A DNA stretch of 64,000 nt from Symploca sp. SIO1C2. Its GTDB lineage: Bacteria; Cyanobacteriota; Cyanobacteriia; Cyanobacteriales; Coleofasciculaceae. The stretch covers positions 1-64,000 of the forward strand of contig JAAHFP010000007.1 in NCBI GenBank assembly GCA_010672925.1. The letters run 5' to 3'. Positions 35,723 to 46,397 of the stretch are shown in pieces. The notes beneath the pieces were generated by a model. The model was not told the DNA's origin, searched no databases, and worked only from the letters and a program-made list of their open reading frames with translations. The stretch's first letter is position 1. Each line of letters begins with the position of its first letter. A program made the position numbers and the translations under genes.

Positions 35723-35857
35723 ATTGGTTATTTGTTGTTTGTTGTTTGTTGTTTGTTATTTGTTGTTTGTCATTGGTTATAGCAATTTTCTGCTCTGTGA
35801 AGTACCTCTCCCATTCCCAATTCTAAATTCTAAATTCTAAATTCTAAATTCCAAATT

Positions 35858-36796
35858 TTAGGGTTCAACAGAAGTATCACCGTACCTGATCCAAAGTGCG
35901 ATCGCTAGACTGACGGCAGTAATTAACACCATACTTAAAGCTGAACCAAAGCCCCAGTTTTGAGTTGCTCCCAAAAACTGATTATAAATCAACCTTGCCG
36001 CAGTCATACTTGAGGCTCCTCCTAGCAATTCTGGATTAACAAAATCTCCTAAACCACTGATGAATACTAGTAAGGAACCAGCAGCAATTCCTGGTATAGC
36101 TTGGGGTACTGTGACTTTCCAGAAAGTTTGAACAGGATTTGCCCCTAAATCAGCAGAAGCTTCCAACAAACGTCTATCTAACTTTTCTAAGGAAGCATAG
36201 AGAACCAATACCATATAAGGCAAGAAGCTATAAGCCATACCAATTAATACCGCAGGACTACGGTTGAGTAATTCCAATCCAGGTAACCCAAAAAATGTCA
36301 AGACTGAATTGAGAACACCAGTCGGGCGTAAAATGGTAATCCAAGCATAGGAACGTAGTAGAGAGGAAGTCCACAGTGGCAGGATAAACCCCAATAGCAG
36401 TAGATTTCGCCATGCCTTTGGCGCCATCTGGGCAATCCAGTAAGCTACAGGAAATCCCAATAACAGGCAAATTATCGTGCTACCACCAGCGAAAAAAAGC
36501 GATCGCCCCATTACTGTAAGGTTAACTGAGTCATTAAATACCCGAAAATAGTTATCAAGGCCAGAAGGATTTACCACATCCCCAGGTCGGATGTTGGGGA
36601 CTAAACTCAGTTCAAAAATAACTAGTGTCGGCAGTACCAGCAACAAAACTAACCAAATACCAGCGGGAGTAAGTAATATTACTGGTTCCAACCACTTCCA
36701 TCGTAAACTTTGCCGCTCCTTCAGGATTGGTGGTTCTTCAATACCATCAGCTGTGGTGGAATTATGGGAAGAGGGAGGGGGGGTTTTAGTAGACAC
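35858..36796 (-). CDS. potB: ABC transporter permease, spermidine/putrescine PotB type
   Basis: A 312-residue inner membrane protein with six helices after a 35-residue cytoplasmic head. The permease EAA loop appears as EASADLGANPVQTFWKVTVPQ. VFISGLGDFVNPELLGG is typical of PotB. It pairs with the upstream potD-like gene. PotA (ATPase) and PotC (second permease) are not in the window, so the transporter must be completed from elsewhere. Confidence 0.88.
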   Translation of the reverse strand: MSTKTPPPSSHNSTTADGIEEPPILKERQSLRWKWLEPVILLTPAGIWLVLLLVLPTLVIFELSLVPNIRPGDVVNPSGLDNYFRVFNDSVNLTVMGRSLFFAGGSTIICLLLGFPVAYWIAQMAPKAWRNLLLLGFILPLWTSSLLRSYAWITILRPTGVLNSVLTFFGLPGLELLNRSPAVLIGMAYSFLPYMVLVLYASLEKLDRRLLEASADLGANPVQTFWKVTVPQAIPGIAAGSLLVFISGLGDFVNPELLGGASSMTAARLIYNQFLGATQNWGFGSALSMVLITAVSLAIALWIRYGDTSVEP

Positions 36797-36959
36797 AGTA
36801 AAGAATTTAGAATTTAGAATTTAGAATTTAGAATTGGGGATGGGGAATTGGGAATTGGGAATGGAGAAGGTCGAATGGAGAAGGTCGAATGGAGAATTGT
36901 TAGCTCAAGTTCGATGCTTAACACCTACCACCTACCACCTACTACCTACCACCTAACAC

Positions 36960-38075
36960 CTAGCTGCTTGTTAGTTTAGTCCAGTAGTAGTCATAAACTT
37001 CACTCACTTCCTCAACCGGCGCAATACTTTCACAGTGGCTGATGGCTGGACTTGGTGGAAACAGGCTCTGATTGTCTCGGACTTCGGAGGGTAAAATATT
37101 AATTGCTTCTTGGTTTGGTGTGGCGAAACTCAGGCGCTGACAAATTTGAGCAGCAACATCTGGCTGGAGCATGAAATTAATCCAGGCGTAAGCTCCTTCA
37201 AGATTAGGAGCAGTTTTGGGAATTACGAGATTATCCATCCATAGAGAAGAACCACTTTGGGGCAATACATACTCTAGAGCGGGATTTTCTTGCATTACTT
37301 CGTTAGCACCGTCAGAATAACACATAGCCACTAATAAGTCTCCACTCAAAATTTGCGATCGCCAAGACTCGGAACTAAAGGAGGCAAGGCTGGGCTTTAA
37401 CTCCATGAGTTTTTCATACGCCTGTTGAATTTCTTGGGGATTGGTTGAATTGTAAGAGTACCCCAACATTCTCAAGGTTGCTCCCATCACTTCCCGAACA
37501 TCATTGACTAAGGTCATTCGTTTGGATAATTGCTTCTGATGCTCCCAAAGATAATTCCAATCGGTAGGAAGTGCTAGTAATTTCTTTTTGTTGTAAATCA
37601 AGCCAGTTGTTCCCCAGCTTAAGGGGACACTGTGCAGGTTTTTAGGGTCATACTTCAAATTGAGGAACTTAGGAAATATCCGTTCGATACCAGTAATACG
37701 AGAGAAGTCAAGTTCCCTTAACAAATTTAAACTTACCATCTTCTCTACCATATAGTCAGACGGATAGATGATGCTATAAGCGCCACCACCTCCTGCCTGA
37801 AATCGAGCCAGCATCCCTTCGTTGGAATCAAAAACATCTGCTACAGCCTTGATACCGGTTTCTTGGGTAAAGCGATCCAGCAAGTCCTGATCCGTATAGC
37901 CAGCCCAAGTGTAGATGTATAATAGGTTTGAGTCTCCTTGCACTGTAACTGCAGGTCGCTCATTAGCTAAAGTCCAACCACACCCAGATAACATGAGACT
38001 GCTGAGAGTAGTAGAGGCAGCTACCTGCAAGAACTGACGTCGCGTAGAGTGTTTCAGGAATGTTCGTTCGTTCAT
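36960..38075 (-). CDS. potD: Polyamine-type solute-binding lipoprotein, PotD family
   Basis: A 371-residue secreted binding protein. The N-terminus has a twin-arginine motif (TRRQFLQ, 11-17) followed by a hydrophobic core and a lipobox ending in Cys32 (LSGC), so it is a predicted Tat-exported lipoprotein. YIYTWAGYTDQDLLDRF and VPLSWGTTGLIYNK are PotD signatures. WGTTGLIY and WMDNLVIPK contribute to the amine pocket. It is followed by potB after 163 bp of short tandem repeats. Confidence 0.9.
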   Translation of the reverse strand: MNERTFLKHSTRRQFLQVAASTTLSSLMLSGCGWTLANERPAVTVQGDSNLLYIYTWAGYTDQDLLDRFTQETGIKAVADVFDSNEGMLARFQAGGGGAYSIIYPSDYMVEKMVSLNLLRELDFSRITGIERIFPKFLNLKYDPKNLHSVPLSWGTTGLIYNKKKLLALPTDWNYLWEHQKQLSKRMTLVNDVREVMGATLRMLGYSYNSTNPQEIQQAYEKLMELKPSLASFSSESWRSQILSGDLLVAMCYSDGANEVMQENPALEYVLPQSGSSLWMDNLVIPKTAPNLEGAYAWINFMLQPDVAAQICQRLSFATPNQEAINILPSEVRDNQSLFPPSPAISHCESIAPVEEVSEVYDYYWTKLTSS

Positions 38076-38162
38076 AACCAGGGGATTGGTGATGCCAGCA
38101 GTTGTCCTGCAATTAGGAAGAGTATTGGATGATAATTTAGGTACTCCAGACCTAAGTATACC

Positions 38163-38261
38163 TAGGGTTTGCTGAATAAATAGTAAAGATTAACTCAAAA
38201 TTTGTTACTTGTTACTCGTTACTTTTTACTTCCTCAAATACTCCTATTTGACTTATTCAGC
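38163..38261. repeat. Short internally deleted copy of the CTTATTCAGC element
   Basis: TAGGGTTTGCTGAATAAA (38163-38180) and ACTTATTCAGC (38251-38261) are the two ends of the element found whole at 47905-48188. Only 99 bp lie between outer borders, with ACTTGTTACTCG-type repeats inside. The right end touches the stop codon of the cyclase gene. Confidence 0.6.
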
Positions 38262-40372
38262 TACAAGTTGAGATGTCCCTGCAACCAATAAGTAGTCATT
38301 GTTCCCTTACCCTTAACCTCAATTAACCCTCGCTCCTCCAGTAAATACTTATCTTGCAAACGCTCATAGGTAGTAGCGGTTAACTGAATCTTTCCTGGTT
38401 CTCCCTGAGATTCCATCCGGGAAGCTACATTCACTGTATCCCCCCACAAATCGTAGATAAACTTTTGAGTACCAATTACCCCAGCAACCACCGGTCCAGT
38501 ATTAATGCCAATACGAATTTGGAACATTTCACCCCCATTTCCGTGAAATTGGCGAATTGTCTGCTGCATATCTAAAGCCATTTCAGCAATCGCTTCGGCA
38601 TGATCATCTTTGGGTACTGGCAAACCCGCTGCTGCCATATAAGCATCCCCAATAGTTTTAATTTTCTCTAAACCATGCCGTTGAGTAAGTTGATCGAAGC
38701 TCGAAAAAATTTGATTGAGTAAGTTTACCAATTCGATAGGAGTCATCCTCGCAGAAAGAGGGGTGAAGCCGACAATGTCAGCAAACATAATCGTCACATC
38801 GTCGAATTGTTCAGCGATCGCACTAGTGTTTTTTTGTAACTGCTCGACAATTTTCTTTGGTAAAATATTAAGCAGTAGATTTTCCGACTTTTGTTGAGCC
38901 ATACGCAGCTCAAACTCGGCCTGCTTACGAGCGGTGATATCACGAGCTACCCAGATGACAGTATCTTCAGAAATGGGGGAAATCCTGGCACCAAACCATA
39001 AATCGATTCCTTCAATAGTTAGGCTATATTCACAATTAACTGTCTGTCGATTGTTGAGAGCATCCCAAATGTGATGAATAAAAATATTAGCTTGCGTCCG
39101 CTCAAAAATATCGTGCACTGTTTTACCAATAAGCTCTTCAGCAGGTTTTTTTAACAGAGCTGGATTTGTAGGAGCAATTTTGAGATAATATCCCTGAGCA
39201 TCAAGCACCATTACCAAATCAGTCATGGCAGCAAACAATGCCCTGAGTTCAGCTTCCGTTTGTTTTTGCTGCACCACGTTTCCTAACTGAGCTGCGATTG
39301 CTGAAACTAGCTCAACCAATCGTTGCTCATGCTGTTGTGGTTGAAACATCAAAAAAACTAACACTGCTAGCAATTGCTTGTGCTGATGAGGAGTTTTCTT
39401 CTTTGTCAGAAGTTCCACTGTTTCCCGACTCGTCGAACTAGGGGAAGATAGAATTGGCACACCAAACCCTGCTTTTAATCCCCGCTCTTGTGCCAGTTGC
39501 CATCTAAAAAAAACATCATTGAAATCCGCCGAAACATCAGAAATCCACTTTGGCTGTTCTTTTTCCCAAACTTCTCCTGGCAAGCCCTCACCCATAAGGA
39601 AAATCAGCCCTTCGCTATATTCTCGGAACTCTTCTAGGGCAGCGATCGCATTTTCATTTAGACCTGCACGGTTACAATACCAAGTGGAACTGCATTGTAG
39701 TGCCATGGCGTCAGCCTGAGGAATCCAAGCTTCGCCATAACTCCAGCCAGTAGCTTCGCACAATTTACGCAGTGCTACCTCCAAAGCACCTTCAAAATCT
39801 GGAGCTTCGTTAATTGCTTGGGTAATGGTTAATAATAATTGAAGTTCTTCTTCGGCTTGCTTACGCTCATCAATTTCCTGTTGAAGTTGGGCAGTGCGCT
39901 GTACAACTTGTTGCTCTAGAGAAGTAGTTAATTTTTGTAAGAGCTGATTTTGCTGTGCTAATTGTTGCTCCTGAGTATAACTGCGCAGGGCTTCTTGAAC
40001 TGTCAAAACCAGGTCTGTCTCATCCCAGGGTTTGGTAATATAACGATACAGGTTAGCATTGTTGACTGCATTGAGCACAGAACTAGGGTCAGCTTGCCCC
40101 GTGAGCATAATCTTCAGAATCTTAGGATACTGAGTATGAATTTGGCTGAGTAGTTTATCCCCCTTCATCCTTGGCATGATTTGATCAGAGATAATTAAGG
40201 CAACATCAATTCCCTCTGCTTGTAATTCTTCCAGAATTTCTAGAGCTTCTTCCCCACTCTGGGCTGCTTCAACTTCATAATCATCTATGAGGTTACGCTT
40301 AAGCTGCTCCGTGAGACTGTCTAAAACAAACCTTTGATCATCAACACAGATAATTGCCAGACTACTCATCAA
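38261..40372 (-). CDS. Response regulator-GAF-PAS-class III adenylate cyclase
   Basis: A 703-residue signalling protein. The receiver domain (1-130) has DD11-12, phospho-acceptor Asp63 (ISDQIMP) and the YITKPW lysine. A coiled coil (about 135-180), a GAF domain (about 180-370) and a PAS domain (about 375-500) follow. The class III cyclase (about 510-695) has metal-binding FADIVGFT, IKTIGDAYMA and YDLWGDTVNVASRME. The Lys of IKTIGD and the Asp of WGDTVN are the pair expected for ATP, so cAMP is the predicted product. It would link a two-component signal to cAMP. Confidence 0.92.
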   Translation of the reverse strand: MMSSLAIICVDDQRFVLDSLTEQLKRNLIDDYEVEAAQSGEEALEILEELQAEGIDVALIISDQIMPRMKGDKLLSQIHTQYPKILKIMLTGQADPSSVLNAVNNANLYRYITKPWDETDLVLTVQEALRSYTQEQQLAQQNQLLQKLTTSLEQQVVQRTAQLQQEIDERKQAEEELQLLLTITQAINEAPDFEGALEVALRKLCEATGWSYGEAWIPQADAMALQCSSTWYCNRAGLNENAIAALEEFREYSEGLIFLMGEGLPGEVWEKEQPKWISDVSADFNDVFFRWQLAQERGLKAGFGVPILSSPSSTSRETVELLTKKKTPHQHKQLLAVLVFLMFQPQQHEQRLVELVSAIAAQLGNVVQQKQTEAELRALFAAMTDLVMVLDAQGYYLKIAPTNPALLKKPAEELIGKTVHDIFERTQANIFIHHIWDALNNRQTVNCEYSLTIEGIDLWFGARISPISEDTVIWVARDITARKQAEFELRMAQQKSENLLLNILPKKIVEQLQKNTSAIAEQFDDVTIMFADIVGFTPLSARMTPIELVNLLNQIFSSFDQLTQRHGLEKIKTIGDAYMAAAGLPVPKDDHAEAIAEMALDMQQTIRQFHGNGGEMFQIRIGINTGPVVAGVIGTQKFIYDLWGDTVNVASRMESQGEPGKIQLTATTYERLQDKYLLEERGLIEVKGKGTMTTYWLQGHLNL

Positions 40373-40476
40373 AAATACATTGAAAATTAAAAATAGGAAT
40401 TGAGAATTTCATTACCTGTGGGAAGCTTAGCTTATAGCAGCTATGTACATAACATATGCTAGAGCACCAGTTTTTT

Positions 40477-41382
40477 CTACAGATGAGTCCCAATCCAGTC
40501 AATTAATATAGGATTGACTATCTCTGGGGCTTCATCTTGGGGACAATGACCCAAACCTTCCAAGGGAACAAACTTTTCCACTGTGGGGAAGTTCGCCAAA
40601 TCTCGCCCCAGTTCAATCGGTTCCCAAGGATCTTCCGTACCCCACAGAATGATTGCGGAGCAAGGTAAGAGCGGCAGGAGATCCTCTGGCAGTGGTCCTT
40701 GAGAATAACGGGTGAAAGCAGTAAACACCTCTGCTGCTCCCACATCAACAGCAGGTGCCATAAGCATATCTACCAGTTCATCTGTCACCGCTTCTGGACG
40801 CCGGTAAGCTTGCAACAAAATTTTACGCACTACCTTTGGCTGAGCTAGTTGACTAAAGAATAACTGACCAATCCACTTATTTCCTAGCAGCCATTGTACA
40901 ACTGAAGTTCCCATACTCCGATACCAAGGAAGTTCAGCACGTTTACTTTGATGTAGTAGTCGCAAAGAACAGTTGAGTAAAGCAACCCCCAAGCTGCTCT
41001 CTGGGTTGTCTACTGCTGTCTGCATAGCAACGATGCAGCCAATGGAATTACCCACTAAAAAAGCCGAATCACCAACAACTTCCCTACAAAAATCAGCAAC
41101 TTGTTGTCCCCAAGTTTCAAAGGTATACTCAATTTCTTCACCAGGGATAGGTTTAGCAGAAGCCCCAAAGCCAATTAAGTCAAGGGCATAGCAACGAAAA
41201 GATTTTCCCAACACTGGTAAGTTCTTACGCCAGTGCCCTGATGATGCTCCAAAGCCATGTATCATGACCACTGCTGCTCCTTGATTGCCATAGGCTTGAT
41301 AAGCAATAGGAAAATTACGCCAAGTCCAAGTTTTCTGCTCAAAGTTGGTACTGACGGGAGTACTAGAGTAAGAGGGATTCAT
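40477..41382 (-). CDS. Alpha/beta hydrolase, PPH-like cyanobacterial family
   Basis: A 301-residue soluble hydrolase. The oxyanion region is HGFGASSGHWR, the nucleophile elbow GNSIGCIVA, the acid residue lies in ILWGTEDPWEP and the histidine in GLGHCPQDEAP, so the Ser-Asp-His triad is intact. A cap domain (about 155-215) is present. The family includes plant pheophytinase-like enzymes and several cyanobacterial paralogs whose substrates are unknown. It is a monocistronic gene on the minus strand. Confidence 0.88.
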   Translation of the reverse strand: MNPSYSSTPVSTNFEQKTWTWRNFPIAYQAYGNQGAAVVMIHGFGASSGHWRKNLPVLGKSFRCYALDLIGFGASAKPIPGEEIEYTFETWGQQVADFCREVVGDSAFLVGNSIGCIVAMQTAVDNPESSLGVALLNCSLRLLHQSKRAELPWYRSMGTSVVQWLLGNKWIGQLFFSQLAQPKVVRKILLQAYRRPEAVTDELVDMLMAPAVDVGAAEVFTAFTRYSQGPLPEDLLPLLPCSAIILWGTEDPWEPIELGRDLANFPTVEKFVPLEGLGHCPQDEAPEIVNPILIDWIGTHL

Positions 41383-41666
41383 ATTATAGGCTACCAGTCA
41401 ATTAATACAGAGAAAGAAAATTTGTTTATCTTTTACATTATGTAACAAAGAGCAATGACTAATGACTTTGGCCCTAGGGCGACATTTCCTCCAATTTCAC
41501 CACTATGAATGGGCTAGAGGCTGGTAGAAGTGACAAAAGGAGGCTAGTACAAATAAAGTAGTAGTTGTTAGCAAGTCCAAAACCACCAAAAAATCTCTTT
41601 AGATTTATAATGGAAGGGCTTTTTTTTAATAATGTTAGTGCACAAAAAGCAAGCCAGATAATTTTT

Positions 41667-42212
41667 ATGGGAAAGACTGGTACTCCCGTTGGCAATTATG
41701 TTCCGGATTTTGAACTTCCGGGAATCGACGATCAAGTTCACCACCTCTCCCGTTACCTAGAACAGTGGAGAGCAGTAGGGGTAGTATTTATCTGCAATCA
41801 ATCTTCCTATGTTGATTCCTATTTAGACAGACTCAAGCAAATTCAATCCCAGTTTGAGCAGCAGGGTTTTATCCTGGTTGGGATTAATGCTAAAGATGCT
41901 AATCAGTATCCAGAATGCAGCTTTGAGAATATGAAGCAGTTTGCCAGAGACAGGAAATTAAATTTTCCTTACCTTTGGGACTCAACTCAGGATGTAGCTC
42001 AAGGCTTCGGCGTTGAGAAAATACCCACGGCATTCCTTATTGACAAAGAGGGGATTCTTCGCTATGCAGGCGGCATTGATGATAGTCCTCTGGAGCCAGA
42101 AGCAGTGCGAGTGCCTTATTTTAAAAATGCGATCGCAGCACTCCTATCCGGGGAAGAGATCTCACCAAAATCTACCGAAGTAACTGGTAGTCAACTAGAG
42201 TGGCGAAAATAG
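41667..42212 (+). CDS. Thioredoxin-like redoxin (AhpC/TSA type)
   Basis: About 181 residues from Met 41667 (MGKTGTPVGNYVPDFELPGID). The longer frames upstream lack family similarity. The redox site reads VVFICNQSSYVDSY. In close relatives this is CNHCPYV, so the second Cys is replaced by Ser and a one-Cys mechanism is implied. The later GVEKIPTAFLIDKEGIL contains the cis-Pro of thioredoxin folds. It is likely a cytoplasmic peroxiredoxin-like protein. It precedes pyrH by 139 bp. Confidence 0.85.
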   Translation: MGKTGTPVGNYVPDFELPGIDDQVHHLSRYLEQWRAVGVVFICNQSSYVDSYLDRLKQIQSQFEQQGFILVGINAKDANQYPECSFENMKQFARDRKLNFPYLWDSTQDVAQGFGVEKIPTAFLIDKEGILRYAGGIDDSPLEPEAVRVPYFKNAIAALLSGEEISPKSTEVTGSQLEWRK

Positions 42213-42282
42213 TACCGCTTACCTTATGCTAGCGGTTTTGTTCTGCTTTTTACCACCAATATTAGAGACATAAGACATCTAG

Positions 42283-43615
<1,333 letters not shown>

Positions 43616-43849
43616 CTCTGGCACAAAAAGGCTTAAAGGCAGTAGAAGATTTAATTATACGACCAGACTTAGTGCTAACTATCTAAGTTTTTCTGGTGAG
43701 CTATTAAACAATTTTTCTCAATAGCCAATGACCGATAAACAGTAATATCAGTTGAGTTTTAACTATCTGGATAACTACCAACAATGTCATAACTCAACTT
43801 TTCCAGCACTCATAAATTAAAGACTTTGAAATTATTAAGGAGAATCCAA

Positions 43850-44284
43850 ATGGGACTGAGCCAACTTTTTCAAGAACCAGAAAAAAAGGCAAGCCTTGTG
43901 GCTGATTTAATTAGTTTGATGGATGAGCAGGTTTCTGGAAAAGGCGGGATTGGTGGTATTGGCTTGAAAGCAGCCTACAGTGCTGTCAAGGGAGTTAAGC
44001 CCGGTTATATTCAAGGAGCTATAGAGCGACTTATACCGGAAGCCTTCGATGCGCTAGATCCCATATGGGATGAAGGGGTACAGAAAGGTGAGCCAGTCGA
44101 ATATCTCAGCCAAAACTCCTCTCGTTCAGCGGATGCAGTGCTCAGTGTTACCGATGCCAGAATTGAGAAAACTGACAATGGAGTTGTACGAGGTGCGTAT
44201 AGCAAATTGCGCAAGTCAATTAAAGGTGACGTGGAAGGAGCAATACCAGATTTGGCTAAGATTATTGGTAAGTATGCCAGTTGA
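43850..44284 (+). CDS. Conserved hypothetical protein
   Basis: A 144-residue soluble protein from ATG 43850, which has AAGGAG at 43837-43842; an upstream ATG at 43826 is not preceded by such a site. It is helical, with a Gly-rich segment (GKGGIGGIGLKAAYSAVKG) and FDALDPIWDEGV in the middle. It resembles small cyanobacterial/actinobacterial DUF6918-like proteins, but I am unsure of the family. No signal peptide or membrane segment. It stands alone after frr. Confidence 0.7.
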   Translation: MGLSQLFQEPEKKASLVADLISLMDEQVSGKGGIGGIGLKAAYSAVKGVKPGYIQGAIERLIPEAFDALDPIWDEGVQKGEPVEYLSQNSSRSADAVLSVTDARIEKTDNGVVRGAYSKLRKSIKGDVEGAIPDLAKIIGKYAS

Positions 44285-44631
44285 TTAAGAAAATCTTATC
44301 AATAAGCTGCTAACTTGTGAGCAAAACTTACTGAGATTTGAGATCCGCGATCGCTTAATCTAGTTGTCCTTAACTCATTCTACATTCTCAAAGGCGATCG
44401 CATTCTCCCAGAAATTGTTACCCAATTGCTCCAAATTCACCATTCGTAGAGGTGATTAAGCGATATAACCTAACTCATTTGACCCGAATATTGGGCTCAA
44501 AAACCACCTCACAGCACCTCCTAGTTAACTCAACCAGTCTAATTTCATCTGCGAATTTACCGAAAGGTGAAGCATTAAATAAATTTAGGAGCTTGTGAGC
44601 GTTTTAATTCTTCGATCTAAAATCTCTCTGG
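44285..44631. other. Intergenic region, no gene seen
   Basis: Two HIP1-like octamers and AT-rich sequence are present between convergent genes. No convincing hairpin with a T run, RNA or open frame was found. Confidence 0.6.
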
Positions 44632-45255
44632 TCAATTCGTACTGGGTGTTTGGAGAGTAATACCAAAGAGAATCGCGATAACCTTAGCCAAGTCGTTGGG
44701 GACACCATAGGTATTGATATCTTTTTGAATTAACTTTTGCTGGCGATGGAACAGACCAAATTTCCAGGTATCTCCTGTCGTGACTGCTCCATAAAGATAG
44801 TCTACAGGGGCATCAGTCCACTGGTCTAGGGCAATTAGTTCCACTGCAAGCTGGGTAAATCCTTTACCGAGATCGGCATTTTTCGCTTCGATAATTACGA
44901 GATTTTGAGGTGTGGGAATAAAATAATCCACATTTCCCTTGAGTTGGTTGCTCACTCGGATCGAATACTCAATTTTGAGGGGCGACTGGATAAACTTGCA
45001 GACGGTTTTCAGCACTGGAAAAATTAGCGATTCTCGACGAGCAATTTCTGAGGTAGGATCAACTAGCGCCAAATTTTCTGCCAATTCATCAGTCAGTGGG
45101 GTAGGGTCTAGAGGCCGTTGTTCTGGAAACTGAAGAGAAGCTGATTGGAAAGCCACCCCGAATTCAGCCAGAATATCGGCAGTGTCAAAGGGTAGGGTAC
45201 TATACTGGCTAAAGCTATAACTTGCAGCAGGGTCAAGAATTGAAAGTTTCACCAT
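44632..45255 (-). CDS. PD-(D/E)XK nuclease-like protein
   Basis: A 207-residue soluble protein. The segment KGNVDYFIPTPQNLVIIEAK has the Asp...Glu-x-Lys spacing of PD-(D/E)XK restriction-like folds (about residues 107-126), followed by a helix with FTQLAVELIAL. The C-terminus (AKVIAILFGI) is helical. Similar lone proteins in cyanobacteria are annotated as restriction endonuclease-like hypotheticals. No methylase or partner lies beside it. Nuclease activity is inferred from the motif only. Confidence 0.65.
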   Translation of the reverse strand: MVKLSILDPAASYSFSQYSTLPFDTADILAEFGVAFQSASLQFPEQRPLDPTPLTDELAENLALVDPTSEIARRESLIFPVLKTVCKFIQSPLKIEYSIRVSNQLKGNVDYFIPTPQNLVIIEAKNADLGKGFTQLAVELIALDQWTDAPVDYLYGAVTTGDTWKFGLFHRQQKLIQKDINTYGVPNDLAKVIAILFGITLQTPSTN

Positions 45256-45464
45256 TGCTTTACTCCGGCAGCTTTTACTTGCCTGGTGTTGGTCTCATCG
45301 GTATGGAGGTATCTTTAATGGAAGTATAGCAAGCGATTACCTGCGGTAGCGCAAGCGAGCGCGAGATAGGTAGGTTTGGTATGAAAAACAGCAAATATGT
45401 TAAGAGAAGTCAACATAGTCAGACTCTTACCAATGACCAATAACAAGTAACAAATTCAACTTTT

Positions 45465-45974
45465 TTATACTCCTAAATCTTGTAAAGCTAATCTTATTTG
45501 TTCTAAACGTCTGCGGTTTACCCCTAAATCAGACTCTCCTAACCGTGAAGCTGAACGTAGATGGATCACTTTTTCATCTTCTGGAAAATAAAATTCGCCA
45601 TCATCAACAAATCCTAATAAAGAACTACTTGATTCTGTGCGAATATAATTTTCAGTTTCTTCTATAACAGTAGTTCGTGGTACAACAGTTAAAACTTTTA
45701 ATAATACTTTTCTTGCAGTTTCTCGGTCAGTTTGATAAGTAATAGGTTTAATACTATGGGTATCATCTCCATTTTGACTAATGACACAATTGGGCGAAGC
45801 AGGACAGGGTTTTAAAAGTTCTTTATTAATTCCTAAATCTTGCGGTGCAGTACCTTTTAAACCAAAAATAGCCATACTATAAGGCTGAATTAATGGACTG
45901 GCTACAACGGGAAAAGCAGAAAAACAAAAACTGAGAATTAAAGTAACAATCACTGTAAAAAAAGTGCTGATCAT
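45465..45974 (-). CDS. DUF1499 family protein, exported
   Basis: A 169-residue protein. An N-terminal hydrophobic segment (FFTVIVTLILSFCFSAF) serves as signal peptide or anchor. The DUF1499 body has CPASPNCVISQ, RTESSSSLLGFVDDGEFYF and LRSASRLGESDLGVNRRRLEQI. These are the conserved parts of the family, found in the periplasm or thylakoid lumen of phototrophs, function unknown. Codon use is more AT-rich than in neighbouring core genes. Confidence 0.88.
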   Translation of the reverse strand: MISTFFTVIVTLILSFCFSAFPVVASPLIQPYSMAIFGLKGTAPQDLGINKELLKPCPASPNCVISQNGDDTHSIKPITYQTDRETARKVLLKVLTVVPRTTVIEETENYIRTESSSSLLGFVDDGEFYFPEDEKVIHLRSASRLGESDLGVNRRRLEQIRLALQDLGV

Positions 45975-46152
45975 AATTATTTTTGGTAAAGGTTCAATAA
46001 AAGTAATTATATCACTATACTTATCTTACTCAGATCTTGCACCATGTCGAAAATTGACCTGTTGAGTCAGGGAATAGGGAATAGGGAACAGTAATAAGAT
46101 TTGACGATTTCAGCATTGGAATTGATTGTTCTAACTGACCCTAGTCAGTATT

Positions 46153-46259
46153 TACAGCGCTTACCGCTGCAATGAGGTACACCTGAATAAGTTGTCAAGA
46201 TTTGATATATTTCTTCCTAGTCGATTTTACTGTACCTCGTAACAGCGCGAAGCGCTGTA
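46153..46259. repeat. 107-bp inverted-repeat element (TACAGCGC ends)
   Basis: TACAGCGCTTACCGCTG..GAGGTAC at the left pairs with GTACCTC..CAGCGCGAAGCGCTGTA at the right, nearly perfect over about 27 bp. The interior is AT-rich and non-coding. It sits in the 423-bp gap between DUF1499 and selO with fragments of other repeats (46289 and 46337). MITE-like; no second copy was noticed in the window. Confidence 0.75.
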
Positions 46260-46397
46260 TGTACTGGTGCAAGATGTGAGTTGTAACCAGATTTGGTATT
46301 ATTCAGTATTTTTGTACTAGTGTAAGATGTGAGCTAGAAACCTATTCCACCATAGAGGAGAGAACATTTATTCCTGTTGCCTTATTTCTCAAAAGTA

